The translations under genes were made by a program, and so were the position numbers. A DNA stretch of 64,000 nt, from NCBI GenBank assembly GCA_001789205.1, contig MFYT01000039.1:105639-169638 (forward strand). The letters are read 5' to 3'. How positions within the stretch are numbered: position 1 is the stretch's first letter; each line of letters opens with the position of its first letter. Below the pieces are notes generated by a model, which was not told the DNA's origin, did no database searches, and saw only the letters and a list, made by a program, of their open reading frames with translations. The DNA is from Candidatus Raymondbacteria bacterium RIFOXYA2_FULL_49_16 (GTDB lineage Bacteria; Fibrobacterota; OXYB2-FULL-49-7; XYB2-FULL-49-35). Shown here piece after piece: positions 16,637 to 26,041 of the stretch.

Positions 16637-18375
16637 TGAATATACAGAAACATACGGCCGATGTCTGCGTTATCGGCGGCGGCATGGCCGGCTTGTGCGC
16701 GGCAATTGCCGCTGCGCGGAACGGTGCTGTTACAGTGCTTATGCACGACAGGCCGGTCCTTGGCGGTAATGCTTCAAGCGAAATGCGCATTCATATCTGC
16801 GGTGCGGACAGGCAAGGCGATATTATTAACATGCGCGAAACCGGAATATTAGAAGAGATACGCCTTGAAAACCTGTACCGCAATCCCAACAGGAACTTTT
16901 CAATCTGGGACACGGTGCTTTATGAAAAGGCCATGCTCCAGCCCAATCTCACGACCCTGTTCAATTGCAGTTGTGTCAATGCAGGCATGGAGGGGATCAC
17001 GATAAAATCCGTTACCGGCTGGCAGCTCAATACCTATACCCATCATGAAATTTCAGCAAAGATATTTATCGATTGCTCAGGCGACAGTGTTCTTGCGTCA
17101 TTATCCGGGGCCATGTACCGGCAGGGGAGAGAAGGTAATAATGAATTCAACGAGTCAGTCGCGCCAGAGAAGGCCGATGAAAAGACCATGGGCATGACCT
17201 GCCTTTTTCACAGCAGAAAATATGATACGGCCCAGGTGTTTAAGCCTTATGCGTGGGCCTATACCTTTGAAAAGGACGATGAGTTGCCCTATGGCGCCAA
17301 AGGGCATGGCTGGTTTGAGATGGGTTATTGGTGGGTGGAATTGGGCGGTGAGGCTGATACTATCCGGGATACGGAAAAACTTCGGCATGAGCTACTGCGC
17401 ATTGTTTTTGGACTATGGGATCATATTAAAAATCGCGGGGATCACGGAGCTGACAATTGGGCCCTTGACTGGGTCCAGTTTCTGCCTGCAAAGCGCGAGA
17501 ACAGGCGATACATTGGCGATCATATACTCAATCAGAACGATGTTGAGGCTGAGGGCCGTTTTGACGACCTGGTTGCCTATGGCGGCTGGCCAATGGACGA
17601 CCACCATCCGGCCGGGTTTTGCGCTGTGAAACTGAGCAACCCTGCCACAATTTTCCATTCCGCGCCCAGTCCATTCGGGATTCCCTACAGGTGTCTGTAT
17701 TCTAAAAATATTTCCAATCTCATGTTTGCGGGCAGGAACGTGAGTTGTACGCATTTGGCCATGAGCGCAACCCGCGTCATGGGCACAGGCTGTTCCATGG
17801 GCCAGGCAGCGGGCACGGCCGCGGCACTTGCGGCAAAGTCCTCACAGACACCGCGCGACATTCTGGGCCGGATCAGGGAATTGCAGCAGGTTCTTATTCG
17901 GGACGATTGTTATTTACCATGGGTAAAACAGGAATTCTCGCAACTCACTAAAGATGCGGTCATCGAGTCCTCATCGGGCAGTGGTGAGAGTGTTCGTGAC
18001 GGGATAAACCGGCCAGTGGGTCAGGAGCAGCATGGCTGGTCCTGCAGGCCGGGCGAGTCACTGACACTTACTTTTTCCCAAGAGCATAGCGTGGAGCAGG
18101 CGACCATGCTTCTGGACAGTGCGCTCCACAGGCTCAATGCGCTCAGCTATCATCAGGGCGATGAGCAGCTTACCAGCGTTCCTCCGGAAATGACCAAGTC
18201 ATACACCCTTGAAGGGCTTTTTAATGGAACATGGACTGTGATAACCCGAGTGGAGAATAATTACCAGCGACTAGTGCGTGTTCCCATACAAAAAAATATT
18301 CAGGGTGTTCGATTCACGCTTCATGAAACATGGGGAAGCGATCAGAGCACTGTTTATTCGTTCAATGTTGAATAA
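16636..18375 (+). CDS. second FAD-dependent oxidoreductase (PF12831 type) with C-terminal beta domain
   Basis: 579 residues from the ATG at 16636, which shares one base with the upstream stop (TGATG) after AAGGAG; the TTG three bases earlier is less likely. The FAD motif is CVIGGGMAGLCAAIAAARNG, with LGGNASSEMRIHICGA next, and NISNLMFAGRNVSCTHLAMSATR closes the flavoprotein part (about residues 1-430). The last 140 residues (from GDGINRPVGQEQHGW) look like an added beta-sandwich, perhaps a carbohydrate-binding-like domain. It is paralogous to its neighbour, and the pair may act in sequence on one substrate. No signal peptide is visible in spite of the beta domain. Confidence 0.83.
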   Translation: MNIQKHTADVCVIGGGMAGLCAAIAAARNGAVTVLMHDRPVLGGNASSEMRIHICGADRQGDIINMRETGILEEIRLENLYRNPNRNFSIWDTVLYEKAMLQPNLTTLFNCSCVNAGMEGITIKSVTGWQLNTYTHHEISAKIFIDCSGDSVLASLSGAMYRQGREGNNEFNESVAPEKADEKTMGMTCLFHSRKYDTAQVFKPYAWAYTFEKDDELPYGAKGHGWFEMGYWWVELGGEADTIRDTEKLRHELLRIVFGLWDHIKNRGDHGADNWALDWVQFLPAKRENRRYIGDHILNQNDVEAEGRFDDLVAYGGWPMDDHHPAGFCAVKLSNPATIFHSAPSPFGIPYRCLYSKNISNLMFAGRNVSCTHLAMSATRVMGTGCSMGQAAGTAAALAAKSSQTPRDILGRIRELQQVLIRDDCYLPWVKQEFSQLTKDAVIESSSGSGESVRDGINRPVGQEQHGWSCRPGESLTLTFSQEHSVEQATMLLDSALHRLNALSYHQGDEQLTSVPPEMTKSYTLEGLFNGTWTVITRVENNYQRLVRVPIQKNIQGVRFTLHETWGSDQSTVYSFNVE

Positions 18376-18411
18376 AGACAGGTTGTGCGCGATTCTTAGC
18401 GGTTGGTAATA

Positions 18412-19761
18412 CTACAGGTTTGCGCCGTTTTGTTCAATAACCGTCCGGTACCAGTGCGCTGAATCCTTGAGGATCCGTTTCTGGGTACAATAATCGACAA
18501 AAATAAGGCCAAACCGTTCCTTGTATCCTTTTGCCCACTCAAAATTATCCATCACAGACCATTGGAAATACCCAAGAATTTCAGCACCATCCTTTTGGGC
18601 GCGTTTAAGCTCCTTCAAATAGCGGGTAAGGAAGTCAATGCGCTGCGGATCGTGCACCTTGCCATCCAGAGAAACAATGTCCCGGTTTGACATGCCATTT
18701 TCAGTGATATAGATGGGCAATTTGTAGGTGTCGTAAATAAACTTGGGGCCATAATACAGTGCTGAGGGAAGAACGAGCCAGTCTATGCCGGTGAGAGGAT
18801 GGCCTGCGGGAACACGCGTCTCTTCCAGCTCGCCTTTGCTATTTAGAGTGGTCGGTTCAGCGCTGTAAATATTCAGCCCGAGAAAATCTATGGGCTGTGC
18901 AATGGTTTTCATTTCATCGGCAGAAGGCCGCAACGCCTCCAGCTTCATGGTACTCCAGAGCTGCTCAGGATAGGCGCCTTTAACTATGGGAGCTGCCCAG
19001 TAATGGTGGCTGAAGATGTTGGTAAGCGTATCAACGCCAAAATTGCCATTCATGGCCTTGAGTGTTGCAGGGTCTTCGTTGTACGGGACCCTGAATTCCA
19101 TGGCAAGCGCGCTGCCAATGCTGCTCTTTTGCGCGTGCGCACGGAGCGCCTGCACTGCCTTGCCGTGCGAGAGATTCACATTGTGTATTATGGTAAACAA
19201 TTGGGGGAATTCAAGTTTGTCGCCGGGCGCATGCTCTCCGATCTGATGGCCGATGCAGGTAAAGACCGCTGGTTCGTTAAAGGTCATCCAGTTTGAGACA
19301 TGGTCTCCCAGCTGTTTGGCAACTGTGGTTGCGTATTCAGCAAACCAGTCTGACGACTCTTTTCTGAGCCATCCGCCTTTGGCATAAAGATCGAGCGGAT
19401 AGTCCCAGTGGAAAAGCGTAACATAGGGCGTGATACCCGCTGCACGGAGTTCATCAATAAGGCGTTTGTAGAAATCAATTCCCTTGGTATTGACTTTGCC
19501 AATGCCTTCGGATAAAATACGGGGCCAGGAAAGGGAAAGGCGATATGCCTGTATGCCGATCTCCTTCATAAGCGCAATATCTTCTTTATAGCGGTGGTAA
19601 TGGTCGCAGGCAATGTCACCGGTATGGCCCTTGTAGATTTTCCCTGGTTTTTTGCAGAACGCGTCCCAGACCGAGAGGCCTTTGCCATCCTCGTTTGCGG
19701 CGCCTTCTATCTGGTACGAGGCTGCTGCAACGCCCCAGATGAAATTTTTAGAGAATGACAT
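18412..19761 (-). CDS. beta-glucosidase, glycoside hydrolase family 1
   Basis: A 449-residue enzyme of full family length. The typical start FIWGVAAASYQIEGA is present. The acid/base glutamate is E163 in TFNEPAVFT and the nucleophile is E354 in YITENGMSN; DNFEWAKGY near the C-terminus forms the aglycone side of the pocket. No signal peptide, so it works in the cytoplasm on imported beta-linked oligosaccharides such as cellobiose; aryl- or 6-phospho-glycosides cannot be excluded. It is convergent with the IclR-controlled oxidoreductases, 36 bases away, suggesting shared use of sugars rather than a shared transcript. Confidence 0.94.
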   Translation of the reverse strand: MSFSKNFIWGVAAASYQIEGAANEDGKGLSVWDAFCKKPGKIYKGHTGDIACDHYHRYKEDIALMKEIGIQAYRLSLSWPRILSEGIGKVNTKGIDFYKRLIDELRAAGITPYVTLFHWDYPLDLYAKGGWLRKESSDWFAEYATTVAKQLGDHVSNWMTFNEPAVFTCIGHQIGEHAPGDKLEFPQLFTIIHNVNLSHGKAVQALRAHAQKSSIGSALAMEFRVPYNEDPATLKAMNGNFGVDTLTNIFSHHYWAAPIVKGAYPEQLWSTMKLEALRPSADEMKTIAQPIDFLGLNIYSAEPTTLNSKGELEETRVPAGHPLTGIDWLVLPSALYYGPKFIYDTYKLPIYITENGMSNRDIVSLDGKVHDPQRIDFLTRYLKELKRAQKDGAEILGYFQWSVMDNFEWAKGYKERFGLIFVDYCTQKRILKDSAHWYRTVIEQNGANL

Positions 19762-19854
19762 GAGAGAGAAAATAATCGATGATAAAGATACTGTGCCAGC
19801 TCTTCCCGTAATTGCCTAATTGAATCACGGAAAACACTGCAACTTTGAGCAGGA

Positions 19855-21414
19855 TTATCTGACCAGCGCGACCTTTTTGGAAAACCGTTTCCCCTTGGCA
19901 AGACAATTCAGAATGTATACGCCTGGAGATATGTCTCGCGCATCCCACACAATAGTATTCCGAGGTTTTAATGCTGCGCATTTGATCACTTGTCCCCGTA
20001 GGTTTGATAACTTCACTTGAGCATTGGATTCGCAATTCGATAGTGAAACGGTCATACTGGCGTTACATGGGTTTGGGGAGACCGCCAGTTCCGTTTCCCG
20101 CCCTGTAATTGCTTCTTCAACAGCATCCGGAGAGAACTGGTACGCGCCTGCGGTTGCTAGGGCGGGCCGCGTCCGGCCTTCAAGGTCATAGACTGCTTCA
20201 GCAATGCTCGGTACCTGAAAATCACGCGTGGGATGAAAATCATAGACATCAGAAACGCTGTTGAACGCGGACGGGGCCTGCACCCGCACATTATCAGCGT
20301 CATAGCACCCGCTGGAAAACGCTCCCCCAAAATACACATTGTTCCGTGCGGGAACCTGGTTGAAACATGTGCCCAGAGAGCCATCACCCTCCGGGTTCCA
20401 TATGGTGTTGTGATATATCCATCCATTGGTCACGCTGCTGCCGATCTCAAAACTGACATTGTATCTGAACCGCGGATCAGGGTCGTCGGCAACGACGATA
20501 TTATTCAACGCCCACATGAAATTGCCGCCCGAACCCATGATGGCCATGCGCGCTCCCATATTGCAATTGATTATCAGATTGCCTTCGGTCAGCACTGAGT
20601 CGGTATGGTCCCACATAAGGATTGCGTCTGAATTGCCGCTGCCACCCTGCCTGAAGTTCCTGAAGAGGTTGTACCTGATGATCCAATTGACGCCCTTGTG
20701 GACATCCACACCCTGTGTTTCATACGTGCTTTCCGCGAAAAGCGCGTCGGTATAATGCAGGTAGCTGCATTCGACAATGCAGTCCCTACTGCTGATCCCT
20801 GTGCCTGCCGCCACTTTTACCATCTGGCTGCCGCAGTCGTGCAGTTCAATGTTGTGCATGATGATATTCCGCCCCGAGTACCCTGTATTGCCGTCGATCT
20901 TGATCATTTTACCGGGGAAATTGCGTATGGTGAGGTCGGCAATGACAAAATGCTGCACATCCTGCGTCTGGATGAACGACGCGATGCCGCACGGGCTGGG
21001 GCCACCGTATTCACTTGACTTCCAGAAGTTTGGGCTGGTCCTTGGGTCGAGTCCGGCCAAAACAACGTCTTCCCGGCGGCCGGTTTCGCCGCGTACCATG
21101 ATGCAGCGCCGCGGTTCGGTGCTGCCGCCAATCGTGATGTTCCGGCAGCCAAGTATGTACGGGGCAGTGTCCGCGGCGATCACGTAGGTTGTACTGTCGT
21201 CCTTGTTGAGCTGGTTGAGGAACTGCATGAAACTGATGGACCCATTGCCGCCAAACCGCGTGACGCGCACGATGCTGTTCTCCGCGCATGGCGCGTAGGA
21301 TTCAACATGTTCCTGGTGCCATTCGGCGCATCCGCAGGATGCCGGAGGCCAGGATACTTGGGCGCTAGCGAACGCACAAGCGCTTGTGACCATTACTGCT
21401 GCAATTTTCCCCAA
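19855..21414 (-). CDS. secreted parallel beta-helix protein (pectate-lyase-like) with sorting domain
   Basis: A 519-residue exported protein. After a signal peptide (ACAFASAQ) the mature part shows the pectate-lyase-like right-handed beta-helix pattern: regular strands with NITIGGS, VVLAGLDPR, HFVIADLTIRNFPGKMIKIDG, RNIIMHNIELHDC, DCIVECSYLHYTDA and YNLFRNFRQGG. This resembles family 1 type polysaccharide lyases but the catalytic Arg and calcium ligands are not certain. The C-terminus is a sorting domain with a variant start (SPNPCNA) and end (FSKKVALVR). Pectin or another uronic polymer is a reasonable substrate class. The GH4/UxaE genes at the other end of the window support galacturonate use. 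Confidence 0.75.
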   Translation of the reverse strand: MGKIAAVMVTSACAFASAQVSWPPASCGCAEWHQEHVESYAPCAENSIVRVTRFGGNGSISFMQFLNQLNKDDSTTYVIAADTAPYILGCRNITIGGSTEPRRCIMVRGETGRREDVVLAGLDPRTSPNFWKSSEYGGPSPCGIASFIQTQDVQHFVIADLTIRNFPGKMIKIDGNTGYSGRNIIMHNIELHDCGSQMVKVAAGTGISSRDCIVECSYLHYTDALFAESTYETQGVDVHKGVNWIIRYNLFRNFRQGGSGNSDAILMWDHTDSVLTEGNLIINCNMGARMAIMGSGGNFMWALNNIVVADDPDPRFRYNVSFEIGSSVTNGWIYHNTIWNPEGDGSLGTCFNQVPARNNVYFGGAFSSGCYDADNVRVQAPSAFNSVSDVYDFHPTRDFQVPSIAEAVYDLEGRTRPALATAGAYQFSPDAVEEAITGRETELAVSPNPCNASMTVSLSNCESNAQVKLSNLRGQVIKCAALKPRNTIVWDARDISPGVYILNCLAKGKRFSKKVALVR

Positions 21415-21531
21415 TTTTCCCCCTTAAATCCATTTTAAAAATAGCCCTTCCTGCCGGGGAAAACAAGTAAAAAAGGCGGCGTGGCAGGTATTTAAGCCCT
21501 GGGACTGTAGGAAAAATTATATTTGAGAAAC

Positions 21532-22617
21532 ATGGCTTCTCCGACTGCAAAGCGAATTCTGGTCGCGCCCCTGGATTGGGGGCTGGGCCATGCCACCCGG
21601 TGCATACCCATAATCCGGCTGCTGCTCTCGCGCGGCCACGAAGTAATGGTTGCCGGCGACACTGGTCTTCTCAGCGAGACCTTTCCCGGACTTGCCTCGT
21701 TTTCCCTGGTGCGTTACAATATGACGTACGCGGCCACGCCTTTTGGCATGGCGCTGAAATTCCCTGCCATGGTATTGCGCGTTCTGAGAAAATCGCGGCA
21801 GGAGCATCGCGAACTTGAGGCATTGATCGAAAAACACCGCATTGATGTTGTTATTTCCGACCAGCGGTTCGGCTGTTATTCGGCCAAGGCTAGGTCAATT
21901 TACCTTACGCACCAGTTGTGCGTAAAAATGCCCAATGGGTTTGGCTTTTTCGAGGCCTTGGTTGCCCGCAGCCTGCGGTATGCGGCCAACAGGTTCCATG
22001 AAGTATGGGTCCCGGATGTTCCGGGTCAGGATAACCTTACCGGAGACCTTACGCAAAAATATCCAGCGCCAAACCATCGCCGTTTCATCGGCGTGCTTTC
22101 GCGTTTTGGGACCCAAGCCCCTGCTATCGGTGATGGTGAACGGATCGACCTTCTGGTCATGCTTTCCGGACCCGAACCCCAGCGGACCATGTTTGAGCGG
22201 AAAGTGCTGTCGCATTTACGGGCTTTTTCAGGCGCGGCAATTGTTTTGCTCGGCCGTCCAAATACAATTCTGGCTGAGAAGTATCCGCACAATATCCAGG
22301 TTTTTGCCCACTTGCCATCAGCGGACATTGAACGTTTTATCAGGGGAGCGAACGCTATTGTGTGCAGAGGCGGATACACGACAATCATGGATCTGGTTTC
22401 GCTGAAGAAAAAGGCGCTGCTGGTGCCCACACCCGGTCAGAGTGAACAGGAATATCTGTGCGCCCGGCTTTCGCGCAGCAGCATGTTCGCGTCAATGGAC
22501 CAGGAGACGTTTGATTTGCGCAAGGGAATGGACATGCTTCAGCGATACAGCCACTCTTCTTTGCCTAAGAGCGATACAACCCTTCTTATCGAGGCTTTTG
22601 AAGCCAATGGGCTTTAG
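21532..22617 (+). CDS. glycosyltransferase, MurG-like (GT28 fold)
   Basis: 361 residues. The start RILVAPLDWGLGHATRCIPI is the GLGHATR motif of GT-B, MurG-like transferases (MJ1255 type); the C-terminal donor-binding part holds SADIERFIRGANAIVCRGGYTTIMDL and a Pro-Thr-Pro-Gly-Gln (PTPGQSEQ) motif. The ATG at 21532 is preferred to an upstream TTG (21523). No membrane segment is seen, so it acts at the cytoplasmic face. It stands alone, divergent from the beta-helix gene and convergent with the DUF1593 gene. Substrate unknown; relatives build glycolipids or surface polysaccharides. Confidence 0.85.
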   Translation: MASPTAKRILVAPLDWGLGHATRCIPIIRLLLSRGHEVMVAGDTGLLSETFPGLASFSLVRYNMTYAATPFGMALKFPAMVLRVLRKSRQEHRELEALIEKHRIDVVISDQRFGCYSAKARSIYLTHQLCVKMPNGFGFFEALVARSLRYAANRFHEVWVPDVPGQDNLTGDLTQKYPAPNHRRFIGVLSRFGTQAPAIGDGERIDLLVMLSGPEPQRTMFERKVLSHLRAFSGAAIVLLGRPNTILAEKYPHNIQVFAHLPSADIERFIRGANAIVCRGGYTTIMDLVSLKKKALLVPTPGQSEQEYLCARLSRSSMFASMDQETFDLRKGMDMLQRYSHSSLPKSDTTLLIEAFEANGL

Positions 22618-22638
22618 CGCGACCGCATATATTTTAAC

Positions 22639-24294
22639 TTATTTCATCAATATCAGACGTTTTTCCATGGTCTGAGCGCCTATTTGCGCTCTGGCAATGT
22701 ACATGCCCGAGGGAAGATGAGATGCGTCCCAGGTAATACACGTTGGCAACTGGCAGTTGGCCCGCGAAGCGAGGCGAGCAGCTGACAGCTTCTGGAGACG
22801 CTTCCCATGTATGTTCAAAATATTTATTTCTATCATCTCTTCACCTGCAATCACCCGCCCGTGTATCGTTATTCTTGTGCTTGGATTAAGGGGATTGGGG
22901 CATGCTTCCATAATGGGACAATCCCATTCCGGCGAGGCGGGCGCTGGTGCGGCGCGGGTATGAGACTGCTTGACAATAAGTACTCGGCGATACCGCGTCA
23001 GGGCAGGACTGCCGTTGTCTGTCACGATGAGCACCACGTGGATTGTGTCAGTATCGTCAATATCTGACGGTACGAGTACATTCGCCGTCTGCGCGGTTGA
23101 ATCCGCTATATGGACCAGGCCATTGTATGTCCCGGCTTCCCGGTAGTACTCCCAAACGTACGATAGCGCATTGCCGTCAGGATCGCTGGAGCCTGCGGCG
23201 CTGAGCGGCACCGTGCTTCCCGGAGAAGCCTCAATGGTCAGATGGGTAAGGTCATCACTGCCGTTCACCACGGGAACGGGTTCATGATTGGCTTGGGAAA
23301 ATCCTTTTACGCACCAGTCCATGCGCGCCTTGAAATCGTTCTGCAAATGGACTGCCCAGCGTTTGAGCGTGTTGTCGCGGTTGGTGCTCCCCTGCCAGGC
23401 GTCCTGCTGGTCCGGCCACGTATATTGAGGACCCCTCGCATAGGGTCCATTGTCAGTGGCACTGTACCGTCCTGCCCATCCTCCCCATTGCGGGCGCATG
23501 GGCTCGCACAGTCCGTTGGGAATGACCAGCAGAAATTCATGCGTGTCTCCCTCCTTCTGGATCGTATATAACGCACCAAGAGGACCATGGTTCGTCAGGA
23601 CATCCGCGGTAATATTGAACCCGCCCGCGTTATAGGTAAGCGGCTCGAACCGGTGATACCATCTGGAGCCGAACGCTTCGCACGGATAGGTCCCGCATTT
23701 TGTGTATGTTAGAATTCGCCAGAGCGGTATTATTGAAGTATCATGGGCCCCGAATTTGGGATCGCCGTTTATCCTGATTTTGTTCTTGAACGCTTCATAT
23801 CCGGCCTGACCGCGTTCCGCAAGGACCTTGTCGAGTGCGCGCCACAAGCTGGATTTTGTTCCGTCGTCCGCACCCCAGTTGGAGAACCACACGGGACGCG
23901 GGTCAGCCTTATCCACGGCCGCTATGATCAGATTAACGCCGTCGTCAACAGTATTGTATCCGGCAACGGTACGGTCCCAGAGAAACTGTTTAGCGGGAAA
24001 ATCCGCCTTATGCTGTTTCAGTGAATCGTACACCTCTCCGTAGGCGTTCACATAGCTTTGCACAATCGCCAGACCGGTTGGTAGCGGATTGGGATTGTCC
24101 GACCGGGTAACAGGCCGCGTGGCAATAATGCCCTCAATGTCCCATTCATTGGCATACAAGAACCAGCGTACCAGAGAAGCTTCATCATCAGGGTCGCCAC
24201 CAGCATCGGTTTCAATAATACAACGAATTTTTTCAGCATAACCGGTTGCCGCGAAAACAGTTATGCAAAAAATAATACATATTTTCTTCAGCAT
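22639..24294 (-). CDS. secreted DUF1593-family nucleoside hydrolase-like protein with sorting domain
   Basis: A 551-residue exported protein. After the signal peptide (FAATGYAEK), IIETDAGGDPDDEASLVRWF is the DxDxxDD-like metal-binding start of the inosine-uridine nucleoside hydrolase fold as found in the DUF1593/cellulose-binding group. WAVHLQNDFKARMDWC closes the catalytic-type domain; an Ig-like domain follows (GSSDPDGNALSYVWEYYREAG) and then the sorting domain with NPLNPSTRI and EKRLILMK. Family members are secreted by plant-polymer degraders; a true reaction is not known. The sorting domain carries an unusual insertion (see the repeat at 22744). Confidence 0.78.
   Translation of the reverse strand: MLKKICIIFCITVFAATGYAEKIRCIIETDAGGDPDDEASLVRWFLYANEWDIEGIIATRPVTRSDNPNPLPTGLAIVQSYVNAYGEVYDSLKQHKADFPAKQFLWDRTVAGYNTVDDGVNLIIAAVDKADPRPVWFSNWGADDGTKSSLWRALDKVLAERGQAGYEAFKNKIRINGDPKFGAHDTSIIPLWRILTYTKCGTYPCEAFGSRWYHRFEPLTYNAGGFNITADVLTNHGPLGALYTIQKEGDTHEFLLVIPNGLCEPMRPQWGGWAGRYSATDNGPYARGPQYTWPDQQDAWQGSTNRDNTLKRWAVHLQNDFKARMDWCVKGFSQANHEPVPVVNGSDDLTHLTIEASPGSTVPLSAAGSSDPDGNALSYVWEYYREAGTYNGLVHIADSTAQTANVLVPSDIDDTDTIHVVLIVTDNGSPALTRYRRVLIVKQSHTRAAPAPASPEWDCPIMEACPNPLNPSTRITIHGRVIAGEEMIEINILNIHGKRLQKLSAARLASRANCQLPTCITWDASHLPSGMYIARAQIGAQTMEKRLILMK
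22744..22792. repeat. palindrome-rich GC insertion inside a sorting domain, related to the 46637/49730 element
   Basis: A stretch with GCGAAGCGAGGCGAGCAGC, sharing GCGAGGCGAGC with the element at 46671-46684, flanked by short palindromes (CAACTGGCAGTTG on its left side, CAGCTG on its right). In protein it adds about eleven residues (around ARLASRANCQL) between two strands that are close together in the other sorting domains. It looks like a divergent relative of the mobile palindrome. Confidence 0.4.
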
Positions 24295-24387
24295 AGTACC
24301 TCCTTACCTCTTCAAACAAATTATCATAATCCATGGTGAAAAGCTTGAGAATTCACATTTTTATACTGTGAATTCGCCGGGAAAATC

Positions 24388-25899
24388 CTAAGATAGGCTT
24401 TTTTCCTTCTTCCGATAGTCAGAGGGGGTTGTTCCAACGGCCTTTTTAAATACCGTGGAGAAGTGTTCCAGGGAATTATACCCAGCTTCCATGGATATTT
24501 CCGTTATGGACTTTTCTGTACCGGAAAGAAGGCATTGGGCCAGCGTAATCCGTTCCGTGTTGAGGTATTGGGGAAAGGTCATGCCGGTTTTCTGGTTGAA
24601 GAGTATGGAGAACTTTCCCTTGTTAACCGCAATAATCCTGGCTGCATCCTCAATGCGCAAATCAGCGTTTCCGAGGTTTTCTTTAATGTGCAGCAATACC
24701 GCATCCAGGGGGTCTCCGATCGGGTGCATCTTGGGTGCGCTACGGACCTTCCGCAGTATTACTATAAACGCAAAAAGGACGATACCCGCGCAGATGAGGA
24801 GTACAAGCATGCATGGTCGGTTGTGGTTTCTGACGAAAACCAAGTTTCCCCATTCAGAGGGAAAATCGTTGGCCGCAATTGAAACGCCGCTCCAGGTGGT
24901 CCGTATGCATTTGCCGTCTTCGCGTTCCCAGTTTCCATTGAAAAAATCAAACCCAATAGTATCATTGTTTCGGGGAATTGGCATGCGCAATTCGGTCCAG
25001 GGAATGAACAACTCAACGGTATATCCGGAATCCCGGTCTGAATAGTTGTTCACGGTCCCGAGTATTTGAACCGCTTTCCGGACACCTGTTCCCCAGATAT
25101 ACACCTGCCCGTTTTGGTAATCGAAAACATTCCCCTGGGTCGAATCCACAGATATGATTATCTCGCAGTCACCGGTGTCGCGATATACGTTCCGGTCGTG
25201 GACCCGGTCAAAACACAGTTCAATGTTATCGTCGTACCACAGCGGAATAATCCGTGTCGCCGACCCTTCGAATTCTTCTGAAAGCGGCAGCCGCGGTGAG
25301 ATTGCCGTGAGGTGGCGGTCGTGGACCATGCTTGCGAAGTAAAGCCCGGTTTCGTTCCAGAAAGACCAGAGCGATATCAGGTTGTCGGTTGAGAGCGTCA
25401 GTACCGGCGCCAGTTGCCGCCACTCATCGAGTACGCCGTCTATGCGAATATTTTTTTTCAGATACGGGACGTTTAGGGCAATGGTTTTATATTCCTGGTT
25501 CCGGTCAAAAAAGAGGGGGCGTGATGATTCGGGAAAAACCGTGTCTGTCCCAGACCCCTGCAAAAAAATGACCGCCATAAGCCACTTTTGTTTAAGGTAT
25601 TGGTCGGGTATGCCGTGGCAGTCCCAGGCAAATTCGTAGGGTGGAACAGCAACCGGGCCGATCCGTAAAAAAGGGCTGCTCTGCGCGTTGAATGTATTGA
25701 AATTTTTTGTTTCGGCCATGCGATAATAAAAGACCACGGAATCGGCCTTCAGGGTATCGATATCCACCTCAAGCCTGACCCGGTCGCCTGTAACCACGGA
25801 AAACGGTGCGGGTTTAATGAATCGGGGTGCGGCGCAGAGTGTAAGCGCAAAAAGAGGAATACCGAGGACCCGCAGATATGGCATACGGGTAAAATACAT
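24388..25899 (-). CDS. membrane-spanning AraC regulator with a CBM9-like ectodomain
   Basis: 503 residues in one chain: a signal/anchor sequence (LFALTLCAAPR), a large extracytoplasmic domain (about residues 30-370) with the family 9 carbohydrate-binding-like pattern (IRIDGVLDEWRQL, YTVELFIPWTELR, FNGNWEREDGK), one membrane helix (MLVLLICAGIVLFAFIVILR, about 375-395), and a C-terminal AraC HTH (about 410-500, AGYNSLEHFSTVFKKAVGTTPSDYRKKE). It therefore senses an extracellular or periplasmic ligand, probably sugar, and binds DNA from the membrane. It is divergent from the radical SAM operon, with a palindrome between them. Confidence 0.88.
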   Translation of the reverse strand: MYFTRMPYLRVLGIPLFALTLCAAPRFIKPAPFSVVTGDRVRLEVDIDTLKADSVVFYYRMAETKNFNTFNAQSSPFLRIGPVAVPPYEFAWDCHGIPDQYLKQKWLMAVIFLQGSGTDTVFPESSRPLFFDRNQEYKTIALNVPYLKKNIRIDGVLDEWRQLAPVLTLSTDNLISLWSFWNETGLYFASMVHDRHLTAISPRLPLSEEFEGSATRIIPLWYDDNIELCFDRVHDRNVYRDTGDCEIIISVDSTQGNVFDYQNGQVYIWGTGVRKAVQILGTVNNYSDRDSGYTVELFIPWTELRMPIPRNNDTIGFDFFNGNWEREDGKCIRTTWSGVSIAANDFPSEWGNLVFVRNHNRPCMLVLLICAGIVLFAFIVILRKVRSAPKMHPIGDPLDAVLLHIKENLGNADLRIEDAARIIAVNKGKFSILFNQKTGMTFPQYLNTERITLAQCLLSGTEKSITEISMEAGYNSLEHFSTVFKKAVGTTPSDYRKKEKSLS

Positions 25900-25900
25900 G

Positions 25901-25938
25901 TTTCAATGCATTGAAAAAAATGACAATAAGTATATGAT
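25901..25938 (+). promoter_or_regulatory. palindrome and promoter before the radical SAM peptide operon
   Basis: TTTCAATGCATTGAAA (25901-25916) is a perfect 16-base palindrome just two bases before the divergent AraC start. Its right half contains TTGAAA (25911-25916), which with TATGAT (25933-25938) and a 16-base spacer makes a sigma70-like promoter towards the radical SAM gene. A protein bound to the palindrome would control this promoter and possibly the AraC gene. Confidence 0.5.
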
Positions 25939-26041
25939 TTTAACCAATCGTTGTATGTATATGTTCTTACTGAACTGGCTTTTTTTCCCTTGTTATCGTG
26001 GTCCAGGAGGGTTATTTTTTTAAAGAAGAGGACGAATTTAC

